A DNA stretch of 64,000 nucleotides from Lachnospiraceae bacterium UBA7054 (GTDB lineage Bacteria; Bacillota; Clostridia; Lachnospirales; Lachnospiraceae): the NCBI GenBank assembly GCA_002492725.1, contig DLAF01000067.1:1-64000 (forward strand), written 5' to 3'. Under the pieces are notes generated by a model. It did not search any database. It saw only the letters and a program-made list of their open reading frames with translations, and was not told the DNA's origin. Positions within the stretch are counted from its first letter, which is position 1; each line of letters starts with the position of its first letter. This document shows, one piece after another, positions 18,491 to 27,462 of the stretch. The position numbers were made by a program, and so were the translations under genes.

Positions 18491-18513
18491 GGTTGAAAAT
18501 CAGATTTTCAACC
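18491..18513 (-). promoter_or_regulatory. Second intergenic hairpin, just after the aldolase stop
   Basis: A perfect 10-bp stem (arm GGTTGAAAAT) with a 3-base loop begins 3 bases after the aldolase stop at 18517. It stands 2 bases from the first hairpin, so almost the whole 65-base intergenic gap folds. Possible roles are 3'-end protection of the aldolase part of the message or an RNA processing site. No sequence family was recognised. Confidence 0.55.
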
Positions 18514-18516
18514 TGC

Positions 18517-20115
18517 CTATACCTCACTCTGATAAAGGGATTTCGTCAGATAGCTTACTTTAATCTGTTTTTCCATCTGCGCCATGCACTCTCTAATCCG
18601 TTTATTCTCCTCATTGCCTTTGGTGTGCTGACTCGCCATATAATCGGCAACATAATTCGCGCTGCCGTTTTCCTGATAGCCATCAAAGCCGGCAAGTACC
18701 GCTTCCGATACTTCCAGCTTTTTTAAGAGCCGCAAAAGCAGGATCACACTGTTATCAAAAGACCCCGCCTCGTCAAAGTGCAGATCCGTATAGTTGACGA
18801 TCAGAGGTTTCCTGCCGCCTGTCTCATCGTCTGCACACATCTCCAAAAGATTGGATGTGACGATCAGTTCAGGGAGCTTTTTTTTGCTCCGCACCATCTC
18901 AAACCGCATGGCGTTACAGCAGAAAACATAATCGGCACGGTAAGTCTCCGGGACGAAATTCGCCGAGATGATCACCGGCTTTTCCGTTTCGATATAGGAG
19001 GCCACCCGCTCGTTTTCCCTGACAATACTGGAACCGGGCGCGAGGATCAGACATGTTTTCCCTGCCAGCCGTCCGATAAGGTCTTTCAGCGTCTGTGTAT
19101 CATCCACAGCTATATTCTGAAAATCCTGATATAAGCCCTCAATATAGGCCTCGTCGTAGGCCGTCTTCTTCTGTTCTTCTATGCTGCCGAGGATCTGGTT
19201 GATCTGCTTTGCCCGCAGCCTCCCCTTATCCAGCAAAAACTCCGCATAATTGCGGTGGAGATTATACTTCGCCGAAAGCGCGTAGGCCGTGTTATATCCC
19301 CACGGCTCGATCTGTTTGAGACGCGCAATGTGATCGTCGATCCCGTCCAGCACGGGATTGACGTCATAGTGTCCCGACTGTCGCTTATTCATATAATCCA
19401 TGATCAGTTCCATGCACAGATTCCCCGGCGAACGGCCCATACCCAGCATGGAGGCGTCGATCACGCACTCTCTGCCGCTGGCCTTCATACCGATAAAATC
19501 CTGGGCCAGAGAGTAGGACAGTGCCAGATTCTCATGCAGATGCAGGCCAATCACGATCTCTTTTCGCAGATTATGCTCGATCAGGGAGTAGATCCGCAGC
19601 AGATCGTCCTTCATCATGGAACCAAAGGTATCCACGATGGAAAACGCGTAGGGCTGTATCTCGTTTATTTTTTGAAGAAGCTTAAGGATCATCTCATCCG
19701 AATAGCCCATAATGTTAATGGGATTGGCAAATACCCTGTAGCCCTTTTCTTTTACCCTGCGGATATAAGCCAGTCCCTCGTCGATATCGTAATCGTGAAA
19801 GGTCACGCGAACCGCGTCGATTGTCTTTCCGTCATAAGGCTCGAGCTTGTCCAGGCTGTATTTGTTGTGCAGGGCCATGGCGGTAACCTTGGTATTGCCG
19901 CGGTTTTCCGGCAGGATACGCGCTATTTCCGCGCAGTTGTTATAGAGGGTCCTATCCGGCTCATAGTCGCAGTCCCGCAGAAACCCCACCTCAATATAAT
20001 CCACCCCGGACTCGATGAGCTTGGCCATCACGTCTTTTGTTGTGTATTCTCCAAATTTCCAGTCATTAATGTACCCGCCGTCCCTAAGGGTACAGTCTAA
20101 CAGCTTAATTCCCAT
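18517..20115 (-). CDS. HMGL-family (pyruvate) aldolase with C-terminal Rossmann-like domain, copy 2
   Basis: A 532-residue paralogue of the 2937-4529 protein with the same two domains. Residues 1-300: LLDCTLRDGGYINDWKFG at the N-terminus, GLHLHEN for metal, VDTFGSM and MLGMGRSPGN, as in 4-hydroxy-2-oxovalerate aldolase/HMG-CoA lyase barrels. Residues 345-532: begins CLILAPGSSIV and has LAGFDGY and YLTKS. Family chemistry is aldol addition or cleavage with pyruvate or acetyl units. Between a CMP-sugar synthetase and a KdsC-like phosphatase, it may form the carbon skeleton of a 2-keto-3-deoxy sugar, where NeuB or KdsA would usually stand. This is inference. Confidence 0.8.
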   Translation of the reverse strand: MGIKLLDCTLRDGGYINDWKFGEYTTKDVMAKLIESGVDYIEVGFLRDCDYEPDRTLYNNCAEIARILPENRGNTKVTAMALHNKYSLDKLEPYDGKTIDAVRVTFHDYDIDEGLAYIRRVKEKGYRVFANPINIMGYSDEMILKLLQKINEIQPYAFSIVDTFGSMMKDDLLRIYSLIEHNLRKEIVIGLHLHENLALSYSLAQDFIGMKASGRECVIDASMLGMGRSPGNLCMELIMDYMNKRQSGHYDVNPVLDGIDDHIARLKQIEPWGYNTAYALSAKYNLHRNYAEFLLDKGRLRAKQINQILGSIEEQKKTAYDEAYIEGLYQDFQNIAVDDTQTLKDLIGRLAGKTCLILAPGSSIVRENERVASYIETEKPVIISANFVPETYRADYVFCCNAMRFEMVRSKKKLPELIVTSNLLEMCADDETGGRKPLIVNYTDLHFDEAGSFDNSVILLLRLLKKLEVSEAVLAGFDGYQENGSANYVADYMASQHTKGNEENKRIRECMAQMEKQIKVSYLTKSLYQSEV

Positions 20116-20141
20116 ATCTGCCTGCCTTTTCTAACTTCTTT

Positions 20142-20822
20142 TCACCTTGTTGGATTCGGATCCTTCATGGCGTACAGCGCCCTTGCCATCTCATAATCAT
20201 ACAGATCGTCGATGTCCGCCGCCTCACGCTTGTTGATCACGAGCTGATAATATTTCGGACCGTAATTATAATGCCACTCCCTCACCTTTTCCGTGGGCGC
20301 CAAATCAATGCCGTTCGTGAAGTGATACATCATCGGCAGCTGCTCAGAATTTTTATGCTCTAACCCCATCTTGAAATTCAAAGGCCCGTTGTCGTCCATC
20401 AGGTAAGTCTGATAGGGTGACACGGTAATCAGTGAATCATACCCCTCCTGCAGTTTTTCAAAATAGGTTTTGATCGCCTTTTCATACAGATAAGGTTCCA
20501 CACAGGGAGAGGTCGCACAGGCGTACAAAAGGTGGTCTCCCTCAATGGTATCACACAGATACTCCAAAAACATACCGAATGGCACCGACTCATTCGCGTA
20601 CTGCTCCGGCCGCTTAATGGCCTTTACGCCGCACTTTTCGCCAATAGCCAGCATCTCATCCGAATCGGAGGAGACAATGATCTCGTGCAGGCCCTTCACC
20701 TGCTTTAACTGCTCGATCTTGTGCTGCAATAAATTAGAATTTCCGAAAGGTAAAATGTTTTTGTTGGGAAGTCTTGTGCTGTTTCCCTTTACCGGTACCA
20801 CCGCTGTGATTTTGTCACTCAT
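20142..20822 (-). CDS. CMP-sugar synthetase (acylneuraminate/KDO cytidylyltransferase family)
   Basis: A 226-residue GT-A-fold nucleotidyltransferase. VVPVKGNSTRLPNKNILPFG at residues 8-27 matches the CTP-binding start of NeuA/PseF/KdsB enzymes (R and K in RLPNKN), IIVSSDSDEM follows, and INKREAADIDDLYDYEMA resembles the C-terminal metal-binding part. It would activate a keto-acid sugar with CTP. Its 226-residue length equals the single-domain NeuA form. The ATG overlaps the preceding stop by 4 bases with GGAGG before it. Which sugar is activated is unknown. Confidence 0.85.
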   Translation of the reverse strand: MSDKITAVVPVKGNSTRLPNKNILPFGNSNLLQHKIEQLKQVKGLHEIIVSSDSDEMLAIGEKCGVKAIKRPEQYANESVPFGMFLEYLCDTIEGDHLLYACATSPCVEPYLYEKAIKTYFEKLQEGYDSLITVSPYQTYLMDDNGPLNFKMGLEHKNSEQLPMMYHFTNGIDLAPTEKVREWHYNYGPKYYQLVINKREAADIDDLYDYEMARALYAMKDPNPTR

Positions 20823-22219
20823 CTTTTTTCCTCCTCTTTGTCTGTTTCATTGTCTAACTGCGCCGCAATCCTTTGTATGATCGCCCTGATCTCCTCCTCG
20901 CTCGTACTCTCGATGGCAAAGCGTTTATTTCTCTCCGATTTCTCCCTGCGCAGCGCCCGCTGTCCCTCGATCCAGTGCCAGTGGATGTGCTCGTTTGCCA
21001 GGATATCCTTGTATTTCTCATAAAACCAATCCCACTGCTGCAGCCTTTTCTGCATGCGGATCAGGGGCGGCTGTTTGGTCCGATAGGAAGCAAGCTGCTC
21101 CTTTGTGAGGTTGTACGAGGGATCTTTATAGACCTCCTCTGCCATATCCGCCAGCTTTTTATAGCTCGGTTCCTTCTCGTCCACCAGATAGATTTCGTTG
21201 ATCGCACTTTTATCGATGGGAAACACCGGGTCTTTCTCGTCCACCGTGCGGGCAAAAGCCTCATAATCCGTGATCTTTCTGCCCTGGCTTACAAGTTTTA
21301 ATTCAAAGCCGTCCGTTACCGGAAGCGGGAAGAGCAGATGGCACATCCGCCCCGCAAAATAAGCTTCCACAATGGTGGAACTGTTGCCCGTGTAGACAAT
21401 ATCGCTGGCGATGATCCACTGTTTCACGGACTTATCGCTGATCACCTTAAAGTTATCGCAGCGCTTCGCAACCTCGGACATATGCACGCCGATATGTCCC
21501 GGGTGGGGCCTGTATATGACAAGAATGTCATCTCTTTCCCTACAGAGCCGCTCCATCCACTCCAGAATAATCTTCTCGGAACGCATCATAAATTCATAGT
21601 AATCCCGCCAGTCTTCTCCGTGTTTTCTGCACATGCCGGCAATATAGTCCTCGGAAAGGTTGTCCGCATAGAAGGGGGAAGCAAAGAGCAGCACCTTTTT
21701 GTCCGCAGACAGACCGTACTCCGCAAAGAGTGTCTCTCTGTCCAAATAATAGCCCTTCAATTCATCCCGCAGAAAATCCATACCGATATGCCCGACTACC
21801 TTGATATTGCGAGGATCCATGTGTGCCGCCTCAAGCAGCCGCCTCCTGTTTGCTTCGCCCCAGGAGACCCTGACCACCTCCCTGCCGATGCCGGTGTAAT
21901 TCTTAAAAACGCCGGCTCTCTCATCCTTGGGATAGACAATGTTTTCCCACTGCATGTCGATCACTTTATCAAAGGAAACGAAATCCTTTGTGTGCCATTC
22001 CAGGGAAGCATTCTGGTAACAGGCCATCGTCATCACCACTTTGGCATGATAGATGGGTTTGACGGCCGCAAGCGCCTCCTCGTCTTCGATGTGCTTGATC
22101 AGTACCTTGTAGCCTCTCTTTTCCAGCTCGTATTTAATCAGGCACATATTTTCAAGCTCTCTCACCTTATGCTCATAGATAATGAGAAAGTCCACTTCTT
22201 CTACTGTATGTTTGGACAT
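20819..22219 (-). CDS. Surface carbohydrate biosynthesis protein, GT-B-like transferase
   Basis: A 466-residue soluble protein with a GT-B-like layout related to CDP-glycerol transferase, KDO-transferase and capsule proteins: VIYRPHPGHIGVH in the second half, then TGNSSTIVEAYFAG, typical of the donor site. The C-terminal 60 residues are highly charged. The gene overlaps the CMP-sugar synthetase by 4 bases, which suggests it is the transferase using the CMP-activated sugar. The ATG at 22219 follows GGAGG; the frame from 22300 is an unsupported extension. Family assignment is by motif impression. Confidence 0.65.
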   Translation of the reverse strand: MSKHTVEEVDFLIIYEHKVRELENMCLIKYELEKRGYKVLIKHIEDEEALAAVKPIYHAKVVMTMACYQNASLEWHTKDFVSFDKVIDMQWENIVYPKDERAGVFKNYTGIGREVVRVSWGEANRRRLLEAAHMDPRNIKVVGHIGMDFLRDELKGYYLDRETLFAEYGLSADKKVLLFASPFYADNLSEDYIAGMCRKHGEDWRDYYEFMMRSEKIILEWMERLCRERDDILVIYRPHPGHIGVHMSEVAKRCDNFKVISDKSVKQWIIASDIVYTGNSSTIVEAYFAGRMCHLLFPLPVTDGFELKLVSQGRKITDYEAFARTVDEKDPVFPIDKSAINEIYLVDEKEPSYKKLADMAEEVYKDPSYNLTKEQLASYRTKQPPLIRMQKRLQQWDWFYEKYKDILANEHIHWHWIEGQRALRREKSERNKRFAIESTSEEEIRAIIQRIAAQLDNETDKEEEKR

Positions 22220-22296
22220 TGTTCCTCCGATCACTTCCGACTGCATCTTTTGTTTCCTTATACCCACAGTCCCTGTTTTCAAATCATGACGCCCCG

Positions 22297-24006
22297 TCAC
22301 ATGAAATATTGCTTTACCGCAGACAGTACGGTGAGCGCCATACTTTTCTCCGTCACATTGCCCTTTTGAAACATCAGGGTAAGATCTTTTCGAAGCTCCT
22401 CATCAAACACCTTACAGTCAATCACACTTTCAAAATAGTTCTCATAATAATGCTGTATCTTAGCATCCTTTGCATACCAGGCATCCATGGGATTCATGGA
22501 ATCCGTATTCTGCCTTTGAAATAATCTGCAGGCCGCCTGCTTCGCCAGTCTCTCGGTCGTTTTAATCTTTCGCAGGAAAAGATGCGACTCCTTCGGTTTG
22601 ACGCCGCCCCACTTTTCCCAGCCGTAATCGGCAGCCCCGGGATACTTCTCTTTGATCCACAGTAGGTACAAATGATGCCTGTTTCGATATTCGAAGGGGA
22701 TTGAAAAAACCGCATCCAAAAAATCCACGTCCATGAACGGGGACGACGTCTCTACATAATGCTGCCTGATCATATAAGAGCTCTGCGCCCCCAGGATCCC
22801 CCTTGTATAGATTGCAAACATTTCCTGGCTGGGGTAATCCTTTACGATTGCTTCATCAAAGGTGTAAGTCAGCCTTTCCGAATATCGATGCAGCCCCATC
22901 CGCGGCTTGCCGTAATTGAAGGAGCGGTCATGGTAAAAGGTGGACAGGATCGCGTCGCCGATCATGCCCGTGTGCTCGATCCCAAACTGATCAGCAGGCA
23001 GCGTTTCCAGAAATCTGCCGCCGCCGGTGATTCCCGAATACAGCGCTGCCCCGTTATTCTGCCTGACGTTTCTGTCGATATCATACAGCCACTTGGCGTC
23101 GTCCAGGGGCATAAACTGATACGCATGTCCCAGATCACGGGCAATCCGCCGTGAAATCTTATCGTCCAGATAACCCGCCTGACTGTATGCCATATTCAGC
23201 TGATCGGTGTAGCCCATATCGTGAGCAACCCAGGAAACCATGCGGCTGTCCAGACCGCCGCTTAAATCTACCAGATGTCTGTAGCCGTATTCCTTATCCT
23301 TCTCAAATTCACGCCTGATGGCCTCACGAAACGCCAGATCGACTTTTTCGACAGCCTCTTTCTCCGTCATCTCTTCTTCCTGATTACGGATTCTGTGATA
23401 CCGCTCGACCGCCGCATTGCCGTTTTTTAGTACCGCCAGGCAGCCGGGAAGCAATCGATGAATTTCTTCCACATGTGTGCTGTCATCCGGCATATAGCCA
23501 TAGGAAAGCATATATTCAGCCGCCTTCCGGTTAAAGTGACAAGCAATGTGATTGGCGCGCAAAACCCGCACCATATCGTACACACAGTCAGATACAATCC
23601 ATCTGTCCTGATCGACATAATAGAATAACGCTTTATTGGAAACCTGATCCGTATAAATCAGGACACTTTCCTGCTCTTTCTCATAAGTATAACCGCAAAA
23701 CGCGCCCCTTACTTTTTGCAGATACGCTTTCCCGTCACTTCGCAGAGAAGCCGCAAACGCATGCTGCCAGTCACGTTCTGCGGAAAGAGCCGTAAGTTCG
23801 CTTTTGTTAACTACATAGCCATCCAGGAAACAGACTTGTCCGCCCTCAGACAGCAAAACCCGATCCTGTGGAAATTTGTCAAGCAGATGGTTATACTGCA
23901 CGCACGATCCGAAATCCCGTACTTCACCGAGGCAGTCTATATTCAAATTTTTTGCGGCCAGCCAGCCGCGTACTTCTATTTTTTCATCCATGCCTCTGCC
24001 ATCCAT
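22297..24006 (-). CDS. Asparagine synthetase-like protein lacking the glutaminase cysteine
   Basis: A 569-residue protein with the two-domain plan of AsnB: a degenerate N-terminal Ntn-hydrolase (class II glutaminase) domain in about residues 1-200 and a PP-loop ATP-pyrophosphatase domain with VDLSGGLDSRMVSW near residue 240. No cysteine follows the initiator methionine (MDGRG, or MDEK from an internal start), so it cannot use glutamine in the usual way. It may use free ammonia, another amine, or only adenylate a carboxylate. In this locus, next to uronic-acid aminosugar genes, amidation of a sugar acid is a plausible role. The start is uncertain between 24006 and 23991. Confidence 0.75.
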   Translation of the reverse strand: MDGRGMDEKIEVRGWLAAKNLNIDCLGEVRDFGSCVQYNHLLDKFPQDRVLLSEGGQVCFLDGYVVNKSELTALSAERDWQHAFAASLRSDGKAYLQKVRGAFCGYTYEKEQESVLIYTDQVSNKALFYYVDQDRWIVSDCVYDMVRVLRANHIACHFNRKAAEYMLSYGYMPDDSTHVEEIHRLLPGCLAVLKNGNAAVERYHRIRNQEEEMTEKEAVEKVDLAFREAIRREFEKDKEYGYRHLVDLSGGLDSRMVSWVAHDMGYTDQLNMAYSQAGYLDDKISRRIARDLGHAYQFMPLDDAKWLYDIDRNVRQNNGAALYSGITGGGRFLETLPADQFGIEHTGMIGDAILSTFYHDRSFNYGKPRMGLHRYSERLTYTFDEAIVKDYPSQEMFAIYTRGILGAQSSYMIRQHYVETSSPFMDVDFLDAVFSIPFEYRNRHHLYLLWIKEKYPGAADYGWEKWGGVKPKESHLFLRKIKTTERLAKQAACRLFQRQNTDSMNPMDAWYAKDAKIQHYYENYFESVIDCKVFDEELRKDLTLMFQKGNVTEKSMALTVLSAVKQYFM

Positions 24007-24066
24007 CTTTCTTTGGCTTTTCTGACTTTCTCCATCCCGGAGCTTTTGCGAAGACCGCAGACCTCC

Positions 24067-25194
24067 TCACCGCATAACTGCGCTTTTTATGCTCTCGCAA
24101 ACCGCCTCGATCTCCGCCTCCTGCAAATAGGGATGAAACGGCAGGGAAAGGCATCTTGCGCAGATATACTCCGTATTCTCACAGGGTACTGCCTCAATCA
24201 GCTTCGCGGCAAACGCATCCTGTCTGTGCATGGGTTTCTTATAATACACCGCGCTCGGAATCCCATCCGCCTTCATCTGCGCAATGACCCGTTCCCGCTC
24301 CTTGGTATCCCGCAGACAGATCGTATACTGTGCCCAGGCGGAACGCATATTCCCCAAATCGGCAGGCGTTTGGACTGCGTCCTTTAGACACTCTGTATAC
24401 TTTGCCGCCACTTGCCCGCACGCCTCCAGTTCCTCCTCCAAAAAACCTAATTTCTGCAGCAGCACCGCCGCCTGTATCGTATCCAGTCTGGAATTCATGC
24501 CGATGCGCACATTGTCATATTTATCGCTGCCCTTGCCATGCAGGCGCAAAGATGCAAGGCGCTTTGCCCACTCCTCATTATCCGTAAAGACAGCGCCGCC
24601 GTCCCCGTAACATCCCAAAGGCTTGGACGGAAAAAAGGAGGTGGTGCTGATATCACCGAAGCTGCATGTCTTCCTGCCGTCCGCCATGCCGCCAAAGCTC
24701 TGCGCTCCATCCTCTAACAACAAAAGTCCATACTGATCCGCAATCTGCCGTATCGCCTGATAATCCGCAGGCCGTCCGAACAGATCGACTGCTACGACGA
24801 CACGCGGCCGCAGATCTGTATTCCGAATCACATACTCGATTGCGCCGCGCAGGCTGTCTGCGCTGATATTGTAAGTGTCTTTCTCCACATCCACAAAGAC
24901 AGGCACTGCTCCCGTCAGCGGAACCACCTCTCCGCTGGAAAAGAAAGTGAAATCCGGCACAAACACCGCATCGCCCTCACCGATTTCCCATGCCATCAGC
25001 GCAAGCTGCAGGGCATCCGTCCCGTTGCCGCAGGCAATACAATGCTTTGTACCGGTATACTGCGCCAACTCTTTTTCCAATAATGCGACTTGCGGACCGA
25101 GAATAAAGTGGGTGCCATCGACTACCTCCTGTATCGCGGCATCTATCTGTGCTTTATGAAGCTGATATTGTTTTTTCAAATCACGAAATTCCAT
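24067..25194 (-). CDS. DegT/DnrJ/EryC1/StrS aminotransferase (WbpE-like)
   Basis: A 375-residue PLP-dependent sugar aminotransferase. Visible sites are GNGTDALQLAL (phosphate binding), EDGAQSFGG (PLP ring Asp) and TTSFFPSKPLGCYGDGG with the Schiff-base lysine. Family enzymes aminate keto-sugars on UDP or dTDP. With the WlbA/WbpB-like dehydrogenase just upstream and the UDP-GlcNAc 2-epimerase beyond it, the best reading is 3-amination of UDP-3-keto-GlcNAcA, as by WbpE/WlbC. Full length and intact. Confidence 0.85.
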   Translation of the reverse strand: MEFRDLKKQYQLHKAQIDAAIQEVVDGTHFILGPQVALLEKELAQYTGTKHCIACGNGTDALQLALMAWEIGEGDAVFVPDFTFFSSGEVVPLTGAVPVFVDVEKDTYNISADSLRGAIEYVIRNTDLRPRVVVAVDLFGRPADYQAIRQIADQYGLLLLEDGAQSFGGMADGRKTCSFGDISTTSFFPSKPLGCYGDGGAVFTDNEEWAKRLASLRLHGKGSDKYDNVRIGMNSRLDTIQAAVLLQKLGFLEEELEACGQVAAKYTECLKDAVQTPADLGNMRSAWAQYTICLRDTKERERVIAQMKADGIPSAVYYKKPMHRQDAFAAKLIEAVPCENTEYICARCLSLPFHPYLQEAEIEAVCESIKSAVMR

Positions 25195-25263
25195 CTTTTC
25201 CTATTCCTTCCGCCTTGCTCTGATCGGCCCTTTTCGTTTGTCCGTTCACGGTGCGGCTTCGCT

Positions 25264-26349
25264 TTACGCGTCAAACCGTCCCTGAAACCGCATGGTATCG
25301 CAGTCCTTTAACGGAAACTTCACCATCTCACCCGTGGCCGCGGACTGATAAATGGCAAGCACCAGTTCCAGCGCGCGCTTGCCCGCTTTGGCATCAACAT
25401 ACGGCTGTGTATCCGTCTCAATGGCTTGAATCACATTTTCGTAAAGCGGTGTATGTCCGTACCCGTAAACATTGGGGGGATTCTCATGAAACTGCGCCTT
25501 GACCTGCTCCGGATTGTCAAGCATATCGGAAAAATTCCATTCTTCAATGACATTCACCGATGCGCCGCCTGCCTTGACCGTCCCCTTCTCTCCGAACAGA
25601 TACAGGGTCTCTTCCAGATTCTTCGGATAGACATTCGTCGTGCCTTCCACGATCCCGTAAGCCCCGTTGGAAAATTTAATCAGGGCAATGCCAAGATCTT
25701 CGGCCTCGATGTAATCGTGATGCAGACGGTCCGTCATACCGACAACGCAGTCAATCTCATCGCCCATCATCCAACGCAGCAGATCAATATTGTGAATGCA
25801 CTGATTCATCAACGCACCGCCGTCCTGCTCCCATGTTCCGCGCCATTTTGCCCGCGAATAATACTCATAGTCCCTGGCCCATCTGATGTGGGCCGTCCCG
25901 TGGAACATCCTGCCGAAACGCTCCATTTCCACCGCTTCGCGTATCTTTTGGATCGACTTATTGAAACGGTTCTGATGGCAGGCGCATACCTTAAGGTTTT
26001 CCCGCTTTGCCGTTTCTATGATGCGATCCGCGTCAGAAAGCGACAGCGCGATTGGCTTTTCGATGATCAGATTCGCATGCCCGAGCGTCATGCAGTCAAG
26101 CGCGATCTGCGCGTGTTTCCCGCTCTCCGTGGCAATCGCAACAAGCTCCGGCTTCTCTTTCGCCAGCATTTCCTTATAATCCAGATAGCTGTGCACCGTA
26201 TCCGGCAGTCTGAATTTCAACCGCTTGTCCTTCATATTATGCTCTTCCAAATCACAGATCGCCACGATTTCCAGATTATTTTTCTGTGCCGCTACAATAT
26301 GATTGGGAGATATTCTTCCACAGCCGATCAACGCATATCTCATACTCAA
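25264..26349 (-). CDS. Gfo/Idh/MocA oxidoreductase (WlbA/WbpB-like)
   Basis: A 361-residue NAD-dependent oxidoreductase. MRYALIGCGRIS at the N-terminus is the Rossmann loop, IIEKPIALS is the conserved EKP segment, and WRGTWEQDGGALMNQCIHNI carries the active-site region seen in WlbA-type UDP-GlcNAcA 3-dehydrogenases. It would oxidise C3 of the UDP-uronic acid before the aminotransferase acts. The frame can start at TTG 26349 (GAGAGAGG spaced 6) or ATG 26343; it overlaps the epimerase stop. Confidence 0.8.
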   Translation of the reverse strand: MSMRYALIGCGRISPNHIVAAQKNNLEIVAICDLEEHNMKDKRLKFRLPDTVHSYLDYKEMLAKEKPELVAIATESGKHAQIALDCMTLGHANLIIEKPIALSLSDADRIIETAKRENLKVCACHQNRFNKSIQKIREAVEMERFGRMFHGTAHIRWARDYEYYSRAKWRGTWEQDGGALMNQCIHNIDLLRWMMGDEIDCVVGMTDRLHHDYIEAEDLGIALIKFSNGAYGIVEGTTNVYPKNLEETLYLFGEKGTVKAGGASVNVIEEWNFSDMLDNPEQVKAQFHENPPNVYGYGHTPLYENVIQAIETDTQPYVDAKAGKRALELVLAIYQSAATGEMVKFPLKDCDTMRFQGRFDA

Positions 26350-27413
26350 ATCAATCCTCTCTCTCGTAACTTCTGCACCATCTTTTCCGCCGCGTGGCCA
26401 TCGCCGTAATGCTTTGGCCGCGCAGGCAGCGCGACACGCTCCGCCTGCCTCGCAAATTGCAGCGCGCCTTCCACGCTCTCCTCATTTTGCGGATTAAATT
26501 TATACATCCACCGATCTTTTACCAGATCATCCCAGAGATCCAATTCCAGCATGAACAGACATTTTGCTCCCGCAAAAGACGATTCTTTTGACAAGCCGCC
26601 CGAATCCGTGAGGATCAGTCTCGCCCTGTTCATGAGCCTTACCATCTCCGTATACCCTACCGGTTCTATGATTTCCAGATTCGCGATTTTCTCCGCTTTC
26701 TCCCACAGGCCGTATTCCGCAAGGCACTTTCTGGTACGCGGATGCAGGGGGCAGACAACTCTGCCTTCCAAACGTTCCACCACATGCAGGATACTCTCCA
26801 TCCGCTCTTTGCTGCACGTATTCTCCTGCCTGTGCCACGTCATGACGATGATCTCTTCCTGCGCTTCCTGCTGCACGCCGTCCGCGATGGAAAGATAGGT
26901 GTCATACATGATATCTCCCGTTACATACGCGGCCTGCCCCAGCCCTTCCCTCTCAAGGTTATGAAGCGATATGGCGTCCGGACAAAATAGAATCTCTGAC
27001 AAATGATCCGTGACGATGCGGTTGCATTCCTCCGGGTTCTTCTTATCATGCGTCCTTGGCCCCGCCTCCACATGCGCGACGGGAATACACAGTTTTGCCG
27101 CAACGATTGCACCCGCCAGGGTTGTGTTCGTATCACCGTAAAGAATAAGCAGTTTCGGTCTGTTGGTTAACAGCTCCTCCTCGAGACCGACCATGATCTT
27201 TGCCGTCATCTGCGCGTGGCTTCCGCCTCCCGCAGCCAGATTGACACGCGGCGCCGGTATCCTAAGCTCTTCAAAAAACACGTCCGACATATTCTCGTCA
27301 TAATGCTGTCCGCTATGGATGATGCGCTGCTCGTATCCTTCCTTTGCAAGCGCATGATAAAGCGGCGCCAACTTGATAAACTGCGGTCTGTTTCCTACAA
27401 TGTGTGTGATCAT
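26346..27413 (-). CDS. UDP-N-acetylglucosamine 2-epimerase (WecB/WbpI-like)
   Basis: A 355-residue non-hydrolysing UDP-GlcNAc 2-epimerase family enzyme: GNRPQFIKLAPL near the N-terminus, HSGQHYDENM, YGDTNTTLAGA, HVEAGPRTHDKKNPEECNR and TDSGGLSKESSF are all family signatures. With the 3-dehydrogenase and aminotransferase genes it fits conversion of a UDP-GlcNAc3NAc-uronate to the manno form (WbpI) or simple UDP-ManNAc supply. The ATG at 27413 has GGAG at proper spacing; the frame from 27485 overlaps the upstream GT and is rejected. Confidence 0.9.
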   Translation of the reverse strand: MITHIVGNRPQFIKLAPLYHALAKEGYEQRIIHSGQHYDENMSDVFFEELRIPAPRVNLAAGGGSHAQMTAKIMVGLEEELLTNRPKLLILYGDTNTTLAGAIVAAKLCIPVAHVEAGPRTHDKKNPEECNRIVTDHLSEILFCPDAISLHNLEREGLGQAAYVTGDIMYDTYLSIADGVQQEAQEEIIVMTWHRQENTCSKERMESILHVVERLEGRVVCPLHPRTRKCLAEYGLWEKAEKIANLEIIEPVGYTEMVRLMNRARLILTDSGGLSKESSFAGAKCLFMLELDLWDDLVKDRWMYKFNPQNEESVEGALQFARQAERVALPARPKHYGDGHAAEKMVQKLRERGLI

Positions 27414-27462
27414 TTTACTCCATTTCCGTATCGTTGATTGTGCATAGGATGCCGCCCTCTTT

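Noticed and set aside
18878..18885. A8 run inside the second aldolase gene, flanked by GGAGC and GCTCC
   Set aside because: The frame is intact and the run is explained by three lysine codons deep in the gene; there is no sign of a disrupted product.
24007..24066. Very small open frame (about 18 codons, MEKVRKAKERW) between the aminotransferase and the AsnB-like gene
   Set aside because: No ribosome binding site and it overlaps the start of the AsnB-like gene; likely chance.
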